DNA of 64,000 nt from Siphonodentalium dalli. Lineage: Eukaryota > Mollusca > Scaphopoda > Gadilida > Siphonodentaliidae. The stretch spans positions 125,799,989-125,863,988 of the forward strand of contig CP136068.1 of NCBI GenBank assembly GCA_032622095.1, in the 5' to 3' direction. Position 1 is the first letter of the stretch, and every line of letters starts with the position of its first letter. The notes beneath the pieces were generated by a model. That model was not told the DNA's origin, did no database searches, and was given only the letters and a program-made list of their open reading frames with translations. This document shows positions 1 to 12,400 of this stretch, in pieces. Made by a program: the position numbers and the translations under genes.

Positions 1-252
1 ACCCATAAGCGATTTATCTGTACGTATACCCTCCATGCATATAATCCATTTAAATGCAACCATTATGTGATACATAATTATATAGCTGTGCATTGTACAA
101 GAAATCTTGACCGCCTATCGTAACATCTAGTCATCTTTAATGGAGTGGCAGTAAGACTATGCCACCCCCTCGAATATACAATACAATATTTGTAAAATGT
201 ATTATGCATTAATATGTGTATATTGAAATAAAATATCCTATCCTATCCTATC
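1..252 (+). mobile_element. 3' end of a non-LTR retrotransposon (LINE tail)
   Basis: The segment ends with a polyadenylation-type AATAAA (227-232) followed at once by about four copies of TATCC (234-252), the kind of short tandem tail left by LINE insertion. Upstream is a small hairpin, GGAGTGGC (142-149) pairing with GCCACCCC (161-168), typical of 3' ends recognised by LINE reverse transcriptase. No coding sequence of the element lies in the window, so the clade is unknown. Confidence 0.55.
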
Positions 253-1108
253 ATACTCATTATTATGAAACATAGCCCCACATTCTTTTAAACGGACTGA
301 TCACATGGCCAACATAATATGGCTCACTTTCCCTTGATATTTCAAAAGATAGCCACACCATAAAGTAAAAGTGTTGTGCTGCCCAGTGGTGGTGAGTTTC
401 AAATCAAGCGACAACCTTCTGGAGACTTCAAACGGCCAATATGAAAGTGGGTAGGATTATCGGCGCACTTTAGAAAAATACCTACAACAATACAAGGCAG
501 CGACTGTAGCAAAAATAATAAAAGCGCTATTTGAATTCAAGCTGTTTTGTAACTTGTGTCCATTATATCTCGCTGTTATACCCATTTGCAGACCACGGGG
601 ATTCTGCCCGCGAACATTTTCACATACTTTTTTTTCTCGTGTCTATCGATAGAAAAAAGTATCGCATTTTCCTCTTCGTTTTGTATGTTAACAAAAGTAC
701 GGGGTATCAAGCGGTCTACACGTGCCGACATGTTGAACAAATACGATCTATGGCCGGCTATTGCGTTCATCATGCAAGTCTAAATATAGAGAGTAACATA
801 GCAGTCAGCTCGGCCTTCCGTTTCATGCAGAACATATATTAATTTGTGGAAGTCGGCCCTGTTATGTTATCACATCTGGTTGCGTTTCCCTCTCCTGTTC
901 ATGACTCGACGCCACTTTTGGCATCTTTAAACCACACATATAGACTCCACACATCACTGAGATGATTTAAAATAAGTTTAATATAATATTATAAAGTAAT
1001 ATAATAAATCTTGTTGCTTGTTTAGTGTACAGTACCCCTTTAAACTTGGATATCTTATTTTATTAGTCGGTTATTCCACTATAACAGTAATGTTTACAGG
1101 ACAATGGT
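253..1108. other. AT-rich sequence with no recognised gene
   Basis: About 850 bases without a supported gene. The overlapping ORFs near 531-842 exist in several frames and on both strands, and none shows a domain, codon bias or splice context. No repeat shared with other parts of the window was noticed. Confidence 0.5.
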
Positions 1109-1112
1109 TTAA

Positions 1113-1567
1113 CCCTTTACCCACCAAACCGGCCAAAAACGCCCTAATAACGCTCCAACAGCCTAAAATATCTTCGGTCTGTCTCAATAACACCATACAA
1201 ATATGGATATCATTGGAAACGGTTCATTGACCACATTGTGATGGTTACAGTTATGCCCTGTGCCAATGCATTCTCTTATATATGCGAGTCGACCATAGGT
1301 CGCTCGCATACATAAGAGAATGCATTGGCCTAAAAAATTCTTTTTTTAACACGTTTTACCATTTTTTCTTACATTCTTTAACAATTTTATCATTTTTTCT
1401 TACATTTTTTAACATTTTTTATAATATTTTTCTACATTCTTTGACAATTTTATCATTTTTAATATGTGTTAAGCCAATGCATTCTCTTATATGTGCGAGG
1501 CGACCTATGGTCGACTCGCATAGATAAGAGAATGCATTGGCACAGGGCCGTTCTGTTGGGTAAAGGG
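1113..1567. mobile_element. piggyBac-type MITE with two internal hairpins
   Basis: The element starts CCCTTTACCCACCAA and ends TTGGGTAAAGGG, and is flanked by TTAA at 1109-1112 and 1568-1571. The CCC...GGG ends with a TTAA duplication are the hallmark of piggyBac elements. At 455 bp with no transposase it is a non-autonomous MITE. Inside are two near-perfect hairpins, 1263-1328 and 1474-1540, each built from 'gccaatgcattctcttat' and its reverse complement, in a T-rich interior. Relatives with the same hairpin lie at 25174-25970 and 34074-34264. Confidence 0.8.
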
Positions 1568-1570
1568 TTA

Positions 1571-2010
1571 AACCGACATGGGTCATTCGAGCTTCCAAAT
1601 TTTGTCTACGTATTTTATGAAGGAGGTATCAGATATGTTGATAAATACACGAAATATTGATCTACCGGCTTCATATGCTCTAAAAAATAATTACAGCTCA
1701 GCAATTTTCCATCTGTTTTCAATTTTCACACATGTCAAATAAACGCTCTTTATTTCTACCATACAACGAAAGGACTCATTCGGAACGCTCTTTTATGTTC
1801 CACGCCGTACATGTGGCTGTTGTTTCTTTGGTACCCAAACACCGTGTTCAAAGTTGTATTTTCATGACTAAAGTGCGTCTGTCTGGGACATATAAATGCC
1901 CGTAGAAAGGTAGTTGAAGTATTTATCGAAGTATTTCGATACCGGGAAAAATTCAAAAGCGAATACTGGTATGTGTAATTTGGAGCGCAAACTGCCATGT
2001 GGCTTTAAAC
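1571..2010 (+). repeat. Dispersed ~440-bp repeat, copy 1
   Basis: It runs from 'ccgacatgggtcattcgag' to 'ggagcgcaaactgccatgtg', with 'gatatttcgatacc'-like and 'aaacaccgtgtt' landmarks, and is matched along its length by 2166-2592. The piggyBac-type MITE sits at its left edge. It is AT-rich and noncoding; the ORFs within it are in unrelated frames. Confidence 0.65.
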
Positions 2011-2165
2011 ATGCGACACATCATTTTTGGAAAGTTAATAATAATGAAAATAAGAACAAATCCAATCTAATTTTGCATGTACGTTTGAAGATGTTGTTTT
2101 ACATAATTTTAAGAAAGTTACTTCGCAATTCGCACGAACCCACTTCGAAGATCTTGGTTCCCTTT

Positions 2166-2592
2166 AAACGGGCATGGCTCATTCGAACCTCTAAGTTTTG
2201 TCTACGTAATTTGGAGGGACGGATATGACATGTCAATATATACACGAACCATTGATATACCGCCTCCATATGCTATGGAAATCCCATTCCAAAGTCACAG
2301 CCATTTCCCAGTCGTTTTCAATTTTTCGCCATAATTCTTTATTTCTACCATATCAGGAATAGACTAACAACGTTCTTTCTAATCAATTTCGTGCAAACGA
2401 TGGTATTTTGTTTGGGACACAAACACCGTGTTTGTATTTTGCTTAAGTTTTTTGCGTCATTTGGGGTTACATACTGCTCGTAGAAAGGTAGATCAGATAT
2501 GTATTGACATATTTCGATACCGGGAACAATTCAAAAGCGAGTAATAGTATGTGTATCTTGGAGCGCAAACCGCCATGACTGTGGCTTTAATA
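2166..2592 (+). repeat. Dispersed ~440-bp repeat, copy 2
   Basis: A direct repeat of 1571-2010, diverged by substitutions and short indels. Shared blocks include 'attttgtctacgta', 'acaaacaccgtgtt', 'cgtagaaaggtag' and 'tatttcgataccggga'. Its left end 'cctttaaacgggcatgg' contains an unfilled TTAA at the place where copy 1 carries the MITE. Confidence 0.65.
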
Positions 2593-3166
2593 TAATAGGT
2601 GCAGTAGTAATCAATGCTAGATTATACGGATATATTGTCTGTGCCCTCAGTATTCCAGTATCACGATACCCTTGAAATGACCGTGACATATATCTAACCG
2701 CCAAACAAAGACACAAAGAGTTCGTTAACTGTCGATTCACCAATATAAGTAGCAAAGAACATCCGAGAAGAAGATCCGACTGCGACATACCCAGCGTAGC
2801 AACGAACCAACGAACAAACAAATAGGCAGCTGGTGGCCAAAACAACCCTCACAACAAAAACGCTTTCCCAATGAAGACAATGATTTTTGTCGATTTCGAG
2901 CGGAACACGCCTTCCATATATCGCATCACACTTAAACAGGAATAACGTTCTCAATGCAGCTACTCTAAAAGTGAACTGTCCATAATAAATCGATTTGGGT
3001 TCCATGTTTGTGATTCAGTTTGCTTAACGACATACGTGGGCGCACGTCGTTTCAAATCGGGACACAGTCGCGCAGAAATCTTCAGAGTCGCACGTTAGGA
3101 ATCGGTTGTCGTTGACTCTGCATTTAACTGTGATCCATAACAGGTATACACATTTTACATATAGAC
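2593..3166. other. Region upstream of the PAN-domain exon
   Basis: Presumed promoter and 5' leader of the exon at 3167. A polypyrimidine-poor stretch ending 'acatatag' just before the start codon resembles a weak splice acceptor, so the leader may be spliced. No TATA box could be placed with confidence. The minus-strand ORFs here (2531-3005) look like chance. Confidence 0.3.
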
Positions 3167-3466
3167 ATGTTCTTCGTCATACTTCTTAGCGTTGTGGCGT
3201 CAGTTCTGGGGTTACAGGATATACGCGGTGTGCTAAATGTCATATGTGACGGCCGCAGAGCGGCGCCGTTCTACACCACTTCCTTCATTAAGAACACGAC
3301 ATTGACGTCATTTCAAACATGTGTCTTTAACTGCTTGGGAGACAAGTGGTGTACGTCTGGGAATTTTGATAAAGTAGGCGGCGTGTGTTCCTTACTCAGA
3401 GACTCCTACATCGGTCGGCCATGTGACTGGTTCCCGTCGAGCGAGAACGGCATCGTATTTTACCTG
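3167..3466 (+). CDS. First coding exon of a secreted PAN/Apple-like domain protein (partial)
   Basis: The ATG at 3167 opens exactly 100 codons, then CTG|GTGAGT provides a strong splice donor at 3467, so the exon ends in phase 0. Residues 1-16 form a hydrophobic signal peptide (MFFVILLSVVASVLG). The rest has cysteines at 27, 52, 56, 62, 74 and 86, with the C-x3-C-x5-C-x11-C spacing and 'SGNFDK...CSLL' pattern of PAN/Apple domains. There is one N-glycosylation sequon, N43-T-T. In molluscs such modules occur in secreted lectin-like and adhesion proteins, often ahead of other extracellular domains. The family assignment is inference from the cysteine pattern. The frame stays open past the donor to 3601 without domain features, consistent with read-through into intron. 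No second exon was recognised; the downstream sequence is repeat-rich. TES-like or other single-exon readings are less likely given the donor. Confidence 0.6.
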
Positions 3467-3926
3467 GTGAGTACAAGTTCATATCACTGGTTTCCACGTC
3501 ATGGATTTATTTATTCCCGCAAATTTTGTAACCGAGTAATATGGCATACTGATGTGATTATAGGTTGGCCACACGACAATGCACGCATACTTGATTTATA
3601 AATCGACGACACGCAAGGAGGTGGGTGTGAGATTAATTTGAATTGTTTAATGCTGGCAATATACACGGACAATGTACCACTTAATGTGGTGTATACAATA
3701 TATAATCCATATAGTTCATAACAAAATGATTTCAATATAATGACCATGGATGACATGGATCCATGGTGGAAGGGGTTCGACAACACGTTATCAGCTAGCT
3801 AAAATAGTTCGTCACTTTGAGACTGGTACTAAGAGACAAAGAAGTAAAGTTTGTATTTCACAAAATCCTACCTATTCATACAGAAAACCGTGGCTAGGGT
3901 GCCAGATCTCATAGCTTGTGTTAATG

Positions 3927-3960
3927 GTGCCCAAATTGATTTATTGATTGATTTGGGCAC
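3927..3960. repeat. Perfect 10-bp stem hairpin
   Basis: GTGCCCAAAT (3927-3936) is the exact reverse complement of ATTTGGGCAC (3951-3960), with a TGATT-rich loop. It lies at the left edge of the dispersed repeat that follows and may mark its end. Confidence 0.45.
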
Positions 3961-4505
3961 CACTTCTGACATATATAAACAACGCCATTAGATTCGTCAT
4001 ATCATGTGAATGATTATATATAAGTTTCGTGGCAATCGGCGCAAACATTTTGTTCTGCCCCTCCCCTTTTCTGCCATTGACAACGGCGTAACTTTAGAAA
4101 ATTCTAACCCGCACCATTATCTTTCTCGTAAAACTTACAATTAGTAGACCCGTTTGGTGACATCTAGATGGTCCCTCGGCGCTAAATTTAGTTGATCAAT
4201 TTAGGTGCCCTTCTCTCATTTCGTACACCCCTGACTCCAACGGCGCCACATTTGACATATGTAAACAACGCCATTAGATTCCTTATATCACGGGGATGAT
4301 TATATATAAGTTTCGTGGCAATCGGCGACAAATATATTTTCTATCCCACCCATTTTCTGCCCCTGACAAGAACGGCGTCACTTTAGAAATTCATAACCCG
4401 CACCATTATCTTTCTCGTAAAAAGTTATTCCTAGTAGACCCCTTTGATGCCATCTAGATGGTCCCCTGTGAATTTTTATAGAACACAGACAGACAGACAG
4501 ACATT
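3961..4505 (+). repeat. Dispersed repeat family Q, copy 1
   Basis: Contains about two degenerate ~160-190-bp internal units with landmarks 'attatatataagtttcgtgg', 'caatcggcg', 'attctaacccgcaccattat' and 'catctagatggtcccctgtg', and ends in four GACA repeats (acagacagacagacagac). The same units recur at 44520-44925 in reverse and at 51240-52455. Noncoding. Confidence 0.65.
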
Positions 4506-4532
4506 CGCAAATATAGATATAGATAATATTGC

Positions 4533-5567
4533 TACACTGTTAAAACTTACTGTAAATATTCGGCAGGAGCGGGAATAATTTGACGGAGCATACATGTAGG
4601 TCAGTGTTTGATTCTATGGACCATGGGAACTTCACTTCTCAGATCATCGTTGTTCCGTTTTTAGACATACACTATCTTTACGTTACTAGTTCCGTAAACT
4701 ATCACTCGTAGTTCCGCACATGTCAACACGTGACTTGGCCACTTGGTTTAATCACGTCATGACTCATGACTCGCAAATGAATCAGTTACCATTTATATTC
4801 AATTTAAGTTTCAAGAATGTACATGTAAGTATGGACCATAAATTGTATGTTGTTGAAAATCTTTAATGTGATTTTTTTCTTCGAGGTATTATGCATTAGA
4901 CAGTCACACAGACCGTCAATGTACTTTATTCTGTAATTCAAGGTATCAAATTCAATTTAGTCATACCGGATAGTGGCAGAATTGTGCTTTACAAATACCA
5001 CTTGTAAACTAGAAAACGGGGCTAATGTTGTACGTATTTTATTTCCACATCAAATAATTGATTTACCATACTTACATGTAATTTCTAAAAATACGGCACT
5101 TATATAACCGTCATAAATATTACCATACTTACTTGTAATTTCTAAAAATACGGCACTTATATAACCGTCATAAATATTACCATACTTACCTGTAATTTCC
5201 AAAAATACAGGCACTTATATAACCGTCATGTATATTGCCATATACTTATACGTAATTTCTAAAAACGGTGCTGATATAACCGTCATATATATTACCATAC
5301 TTACATGTATTTTCCAAAATACGGCACTATATAACCGTCGTATATATTACCATACTTACATGTACTTTCTAAAATACAGGCACTTATATAACCGTCATAT
5401 ATATGAACATTAGCCCTTTAACAGGTTGTTCTGTAAAATGTAAACATAGAGTCAGCTTGTTGTGTAAAGTCAATACCGGTTCCGTATTTTTTTTCGAGAC
5501 AATGAGCTGGCAGATATTTTCCCAGCCCTTTGTTCCGTAAAATTACACAATTTCTTTTAACAGTGTA
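4533..5567. mobile_element. TIR-bounded non-autonomous element carrying a small 56-bp repeat array
   Basis: TACACTGTTAAAA (4533-4545) is perfectly inverted at 5555-5567 (TTTTAACAGTGTA). The element is 1,035 bp, has no transposase ORF, and carries six copies of the satellite unit at 5064-5402. The TA at each end could be a mariner-type target duplication, but the superfamily is not certain. Homology with the sequence right of the large array continues about ten bases past the right TIR, which complicates this boundary. Confidence 0.5.
5064..5402 (+). repeat. Small tandem array, six ~56-58-bp units
   Basis: Six units start 'taccatacttac' and end 'cacttatataaccgtcat'. They differ from the large array mainly in 'gtaatttctaaaaatac' instead of 'caatttataaaatac' and in being more diverged from each other. 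This is the same repeat as the 9411-17533 satellite in the same orientation. Confidence 0.9.
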
Positions 5568-5577
5568 CTCAACGATC
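5403..5577 (+). repeat. Array 3' flank, copy 1
   Basis: From 'gaacattagccctttaacag' through 'caatgagctggcagatattt' to 'cagtgtactcaacgatc', this closely matches 17534-17710 immediately right of the large array, with scattered substitutions and small indels. It shows that the two arrays share their right-hand context. Confidence 0.85.
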
Positions 5578-6829
5578 GACATGACCGTGACGAGGTATAT
5601 AAGTTAACGATGTATTACATGTTTGTGTGATCCCCGCCCACTTGCATAATGTATCCCCACTCAGCCTCCACATAAGAGTACAAGTAAACCATAGTCAGAA
5701 ATATAAATTATAATTAAAAATATATTGGTTACATGAATTCCGTTAAACAACTAATCCTTCGAAGTATTACAAAAAAACTATGGCTTATTACTGCAGGTGT
5801 CTCATTCACCACACCAGAAAACTTTTAAATGCGGATAAAAAAATCGGAGGTATTGTGTTCCCGACAAGAGTGCATTGTCCAGCCATTGTTCATACCTAAA
5901 AATCGAAAGCAATTAACGCGGTCATAATTATTACATACTGCAACTAGAATACCATCACAACACAACCATCAGTGGGCTGCAGAACGAAAAATATCTATAA
6001 AAGTTGAAATATAAGACTTACAAATTATCTTTTAAATGTCTTTTATTGGTAATTCACATAGCTTGTCACAAACCAAAAATCGGCCTCCTGACCGCGCAGT
6101 TCGACTTTTAAACTAATAAACCGGAAAAGACATAAAATCTACATGAGACCACGGAGTTTTATAATTTGGCCCACAGTATACACCTGGTGGTGTTAATTAC
6201 GGTTAACCCCACCCAGCATCATATGATGGGTAGCAATAGTATTCATTAATATCGGCATGCCTCATGAGTCAGTAATAGGTGACATGTTGTGAGCAGAAAA
6301 TATATTTCTAAATCTTTTAATTTAAAGCAGATATCGCTATCTGTTACACTGTTTAGTTATTCCCAGTACGTTCACTTTATTTGCAGAACACCGTATCGTG
6401 GAAAACAAAATACAAAAATTATGTTTGTATTGGCTAAATGTTCTAGCGTTGTAATAAACACAGAAATATAAAGATACACGATTGTTTTTGGAAAATTTAG
6501 TTTTTGATTAAAGTTTGCCATGTATACATCGGTGATGCGGCCATATCAACGCCACGTTAAACGTTGTATCGTGGCTATATTAGAAAGCGATGCCGGTAGG
6601 TCTACTTAAATTATTTAATATTTCCAATACGTTTTGTTTCACAAAGTATACGACAGAACCACATACATGTATGTACATGTAAAGCTATGAACCATATCAG
6701 CCCAAATAAGGCTTCATTTCCCATACCAAGATTCATCGAGAGTCTTCTCCCATGCTGTCCAGTGATGTCGCAAAGGGGCAATGATCACAACAAAGGTCGA
6801 CCTCTCCCCTGCGTATAATGCAATCACAA
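5578..6829. other. AT-rich sequence without recognised genes
   Basis: About 1.25 kb with only short ORFs and no domain, repeat or RNA signature. Nothing could be assigned. Confidence 0.45.
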
Positions 6830-7290
6830 TTAAACTGACGTGGCTCGTTCATACCTAAAATTATGTAAATATATATTGGTAATATATATCTCAAAACATA
6901 CCTACCAAATTCGTTGACATAGCGTGGAAAATACGTGTTATGTGCCTTATATGTATCGATATATATTATATCGATTCGTTTGTGCCGGTTCAACGATGTT
7001 AGTTATCAGTGCGTAAAGTATTTTTAAAATAGTTTAATTCTAAGATAACGCAATGTACCTTTTCCTGATATTCCGTTTCCGATTTTAAAATTTGGAAACG
7101 TATCATTTGCACTGTTTCGGTACGGGTCCGTACATTGTGTTCGATGTTGTGTTTTGTATGACTTCAATGTGTCTTCCTGGGACAACATTATAATGTTCAA
7201 TGAAAGGTAGTTCGTGTATATATGGATATATTTCGATACTGGGACGATATTATTTGTATTTTGAGCGGAAACCGGCATGTAGCTTTCACT
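6830..7290 (+). repeat. Dispersed ~440-bp repeat, diverged copy 3
   Basis: Shares the start 'acgtggctcgttcatacct' and the end 'atatttcgatactggga' ... 'gagcggaaaccggcatgtag' with the copies at 1571-2010 and 2166-2592. The middle is strongly diverged, so this is a partial or old copy. Confidence 0.5.
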
Positions 7291-8510
7291 GTAAGCGACC
7301 ACAAATGAACAACACTTACATTTAGCAAAATAGTTCATCTTGCATAGGACCAAGGACAAATATTTGCAGTTGGGTTTTCCCTATTGATCATTTTTAAACT
7401 ACATACTTCAAAGTGATATCATAGTGTTCATGAACATCTTTTGAATTTGTTTGCAAAAACGTTTTCATATCAAAACTGTTTAATGTCTCAGAATGGATTG
7501 ATTTATAAGTCACGTCATTATGATTATACAGTTAATACAAATCAATCAAAATTAATGTTAACTCATTTATGCAGATACAATCAATATAACACATAAAATC
7601 ATAGGAATATAACACTATAGACAAACTGATCAATGCCTCAGAATGGGTTATTCCTTGGTGACGTCGTTGACATTATACTCTTTATCATTAATATAGGGCC
7701 CGCTCTCCCGCGGCGAAGCCGCGGAAGCGAAACGACCAGGGTATACGTATGCGAATATGGGATATATACTAATCGACTTTTTCGGCCCAATCTAAAAATA
7801 AATTGAAATACCTAAAATAGGATAATTTATTCATAACTGAAGGGTCAGCCAGGGTCAGCGGAGTCCAAAATTCTATTGTTGGCAACGGTCGCCATTTTTT
7901 ATTGATTAATGCCACCTCGAAATGTGTAATTGGGCAAAATGCTCCAGGGCAAAAATAAAAAACTTTGATCTAGCAACTGTTAGCTATACTTCATCATATG
8001 TAGGAACATCATGCTCCTAAAGCCAAATATATTTTCATAAAGTGAATGTAAATTGAACAAAAGCTCTGGATAACAAAAAAGTTAAATTGCATGAAAAAGT
8101 TTTGTTTACATATTTCATAAAATTATTAAAAATATTCACACCGAAAGAGGAATCTAGCGACCTTGCTGGCCGTTTACATATTATCTTCAATTTTCTAACG
8201 GTATTTCCGCCTAAAAAGTTGATGAAATATTCTCAAAGTTCAAGGCCGACAAACGGAAACTTTAAGTTCCGATTGAAAGAGCGCAGAGCCATTTTAAGAT
8301 TGATTCTTGGGAAACCAGTAAAGGCGTCATGACATCAAGACGTACATCATGACGTCACTACCTACACCGGCGCGCAAAATTCCAGACAGAACAGCGTCGA
8401 TGGCCAGACATCTGAGACTCGTATTACATGGCAGGCTAAATATCCACATTTACGTTATATGTGATTATTTACATACATTGTATATATCATTTTCTTGTGT
8501 CCCATTATAA
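7291..8510. other. Gene-free stretch with a GC-rich hairpin
   Basis: Mostly AT-rich. A perfect 7-bp stem, CCGCGGC-GAA-GCCGCGG, lies at 7708-7724 in otherwise AT-rich DNA. 'cagaatgg.tt' segments near 7488 and 7640 are a weak direct repeat. The ORF at 8087-8332 shows no recognisable domain. Confidence 0.4.
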
Positions 8511-8513
8511 TTA

Positions 8514-9298
8514 GGGTGGATACACACATGCATGTAATTTCTGTATGTAAAATACATGTATTTTACATGCCACACCAATAATTGACAACATTAATCACCT
8601 GCGCGCGAGCGGTTCATTGTTAACAGGCCAGACAAGTGAGCAGTGCTAAGCGAAGTCAAATTGTCTTCTATCAGTACATTTAAGGCCAGTCCAAAACATG
8701 TCTTCTCTCACGGATGCGGAAATTAGTCAAGTATGTGTGATATCTGGCATTTTATTAATGCACGACCACCAGAAGCCATACGTCTGGCATAGGCCTATAC
8801 AGGCTTGATGTAGAACATTTTCAACTATGATGCTTGTTTGGGTTGGGTCTCGAAAGCTTCAAATCGGTAAGGGACTTAGTTGAATGCATCGGTCGGAATA
8901 ATCTGGGCAAGAAGGTACAATATGATATGTTTTACTTAAATAGCTCAGAGTTAGCCACCCCCGCCTGTTCGCTTTCGGGGTCATATATAGCCCCTGCATG
9001 CGTCGGGGAAATCCTGACCCACCACTGCTATAAATAAGAGAGGACTGGTAGTTATTTAAATATAAAGTCTACCATATGGGTTATCCCACGAACAATTATT
9101 TTAAGTGGCCTGGCGACTCGGTCCAAGATAATGGCTTATCTACATTCCGACTTAGTTGGAACTAGAACTCAGTGCGTTCAACACGTAGGCAATGATTGGG
9201 TTGTCAGCTGTGGACACATATTACATCGTCTGTATGATCCATGTAAAACGCCAAATACACGATAATTACAGAGCTTACATACATGTGTGTATCCACCC
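8514..9298. mobile_element. PIF/Harbinger-type MITE
   Basis: The left terminus GGGTGGATACACACATGCAT is inverted at the right end (ACATGTGTGTATCCACCC, ending 9298), about 24 bp of TIR with one mismatch. It is flanked by TTA at 8511-8513 and 9299-9301, matching the TWA target duplication of PIF/Harbinger. It is 785 bp with no DDE transposase ORF, hence non-autonomous. It ends about 110 bp before the large satellite array begins. Confidence 0.7.
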
Positions 9299-9410
9299 TT
9301 AGGTTTGATCATCAAATCTTTATATAAAGATAACAATTCAGCCGATAATCCCATGAACAGTAACAAGCGGGCGCAAATTACGTTTACTTACATGATCATA
9401 TTAATAAATA

Positions 9411-12400
9411 TTACCATACTTACAATAATTTCTAAAAATACGGCACTTATATAACCGTCATATATATTACCATACTTACATACAATTTATAAAATACGGC
9501 ACTTATATAACCGTCATGCATATTACCATACTTACATACAATTTATAAAATACGACACTTATATAACCGTCATATATATTACCATACTTACATACAATTT
9601 ATAAAAATACGGCACTTATATAACCGTCATATATTACCATACTTACATACAATTTATAAAATACGGCACTTATATAACCGTCATATACATTACCATACTT
9701 ACATACAATTTATAAAATACGGCACTTATATAATCGTCATATATATTACCATACTTACATATAAATTTATAAAATACGGCACGTATATAACCGTCATATA
9801 TATTACTATACTTACACACAATTTATAAAATACGGCACGTATATAACCGTCATATATATTACTATACTTACACACAATTTATAAAATACGGCACTTATAT
9901 AACCGTCATATATATATATTACCATACTTACATACAATTTATAAAATACGGCACGTATATAACCGTCATATATATTACCATACTTACATACAATTTATAA
10001 AATACGGCACTTATATAATCGTCATATATATTACCATACTTACATACAATTTATAAAATACGGCACTTATATAACCGTCACATATATTACTATACTTACA
10101 CACAATTTATAAAATACGGCACGTATATAACCGTCATATATATTACTATACTTACACACAATTTATAAAATACGGCACGTATATAACCGTCATATATATT
10201 ACTATACTTACACACAATTTATAAAATACGGCACGTATATAACCGTCATATATATTACTATACTTACACACAATTTATAAAATACGGCACGTATATAACC
10301 GTCATATATATTACCATACTTACATACAATTTATAAAATACGGCACTTATATAATCGTCATATATATTACCATACTTACATACAATTTATAAAATACGGC
10401 ACTTATATAACCGTCATATATATTACCATACTTACATACAATTTATAAAATACGGCACGTATATAACCGTCATATATATTACTATACTTACACACAATTT
10501 ATAAAATACGGCACTTATATAACCGTCATATATATATATTACCATACTTACATACAATTTATAAACTACGGCACTTATATAACCGTCATGTATATTACCA
10601 TACTAAGGCATACTTACATACAATTTATAAAATACGGCACGTATATAACCGTCATATATATTACCATACTTATATGTAATTTATAAAATACGTCACTTAT
10701 ATAACCGTCATATATATTACCATACTTATATGTAATTTATAAAATACGGCACGTATATAACCGTCATATATATTACTATACTTACACACAATTTATAAAA
10801 TACGGCACTTATATAACCGTCATGTATATTACCATACTTACATACAATTTATAAAATACGGCACTTATATAACCGTCATATATATTACCATACTTACATA
10901 CAATTTATAAAATACGGCACGTATATAACCGTCATATATATTACTATACTTACACACAATTTATAAAATACGGCACTTATATAACCGTCATATACATTAC
11001 CATACTTACGTACAATTTATAAAATACGGCACTTATATAACCGTCATATATATATATTACCATACTTACATACAATTTATAAAATACGGCACGTATATAA
11101 CCGTCATATATATATATTACCATACTTACATACAATTTATAAAATACGGCACTTATATAACCGTCATGTATATTACCATACTTACATACAATTTATAAAA
11201 TACGGCACTTATATAACCGTCATATATATTACCATACTTACATACAATTTATAAAATACGGCACTTATATAACCGTCATGTATATTACCATACTTACATA
11301 CAATTTATAAAATACGGCACTTATATAACCGTCATATATATTACCATACTTACATACAATTTATAAAATACGACACTTATATAACCGTCATATATATATA
11401 TTACCATACTTACATACAATTTATAAAATACGGCACTTATATAACCGTCATATATATTACCATACTTACATACAATTTATAAAATACGGCACTTATATAA
11501 CCGTCATGTATATTACCATACTTATATGTAATTTATAAAATACGTCACTTATATAACCGTCATATATATTACCATACTTACATACAATTTATAAAATACG
11601 GCACTTATATAACCGTCATGTATATTACCATACTTATATGTAATTTATAAAATACGGCACTTATATAACCGTCATGTATATTACCATACTTACATACAAT
11701 TTATAAAATACGGCACTTATATAACCGTCATATATATTACCATACTTACATACAATTTATAAAATACGACACTTATATAACCGTCATATATATATATTAC
11801 CATACTTACATACAATTTATAAAATACGACACTTATATAACCGTCATATATATTACCATACTTACATACAATTTATAAAATACGGCACTTATATAACCGT
11901 CATGTATATTACCATACTTATATGTAATTTATAAAATACGTCACTTATATAACCGTCATATATATTACCATACTTACATACAATTTATAAAATACGGCAC
12001 TTATATAACCGTCATGTATATTACCATACTTATATGTAATTTATAAAATACGGCACTTATATAACCGTCATGTATATTACCATACTTACATACAATTTAT
12101 AAAATACGGCACTTATATAACCGTCATGTATATCACCATACTTACATACAATTTATAAAATACGGCACTTATATAACCGTCATATATATTACCATACTTA
12201 CATACAATTTATAAAATACGGCACTTATATAACCGTCATGTATATTACCATACTTACATACAATTTATAAAATACGGCACTTATATAACCGTCATATATA
12301 TTACCATACTTACATACAATTTATAAAATACGACACTTATATAACCGTCATATATATATATTACCATACTTACATACAATTTATAAAATACGACACTTAT

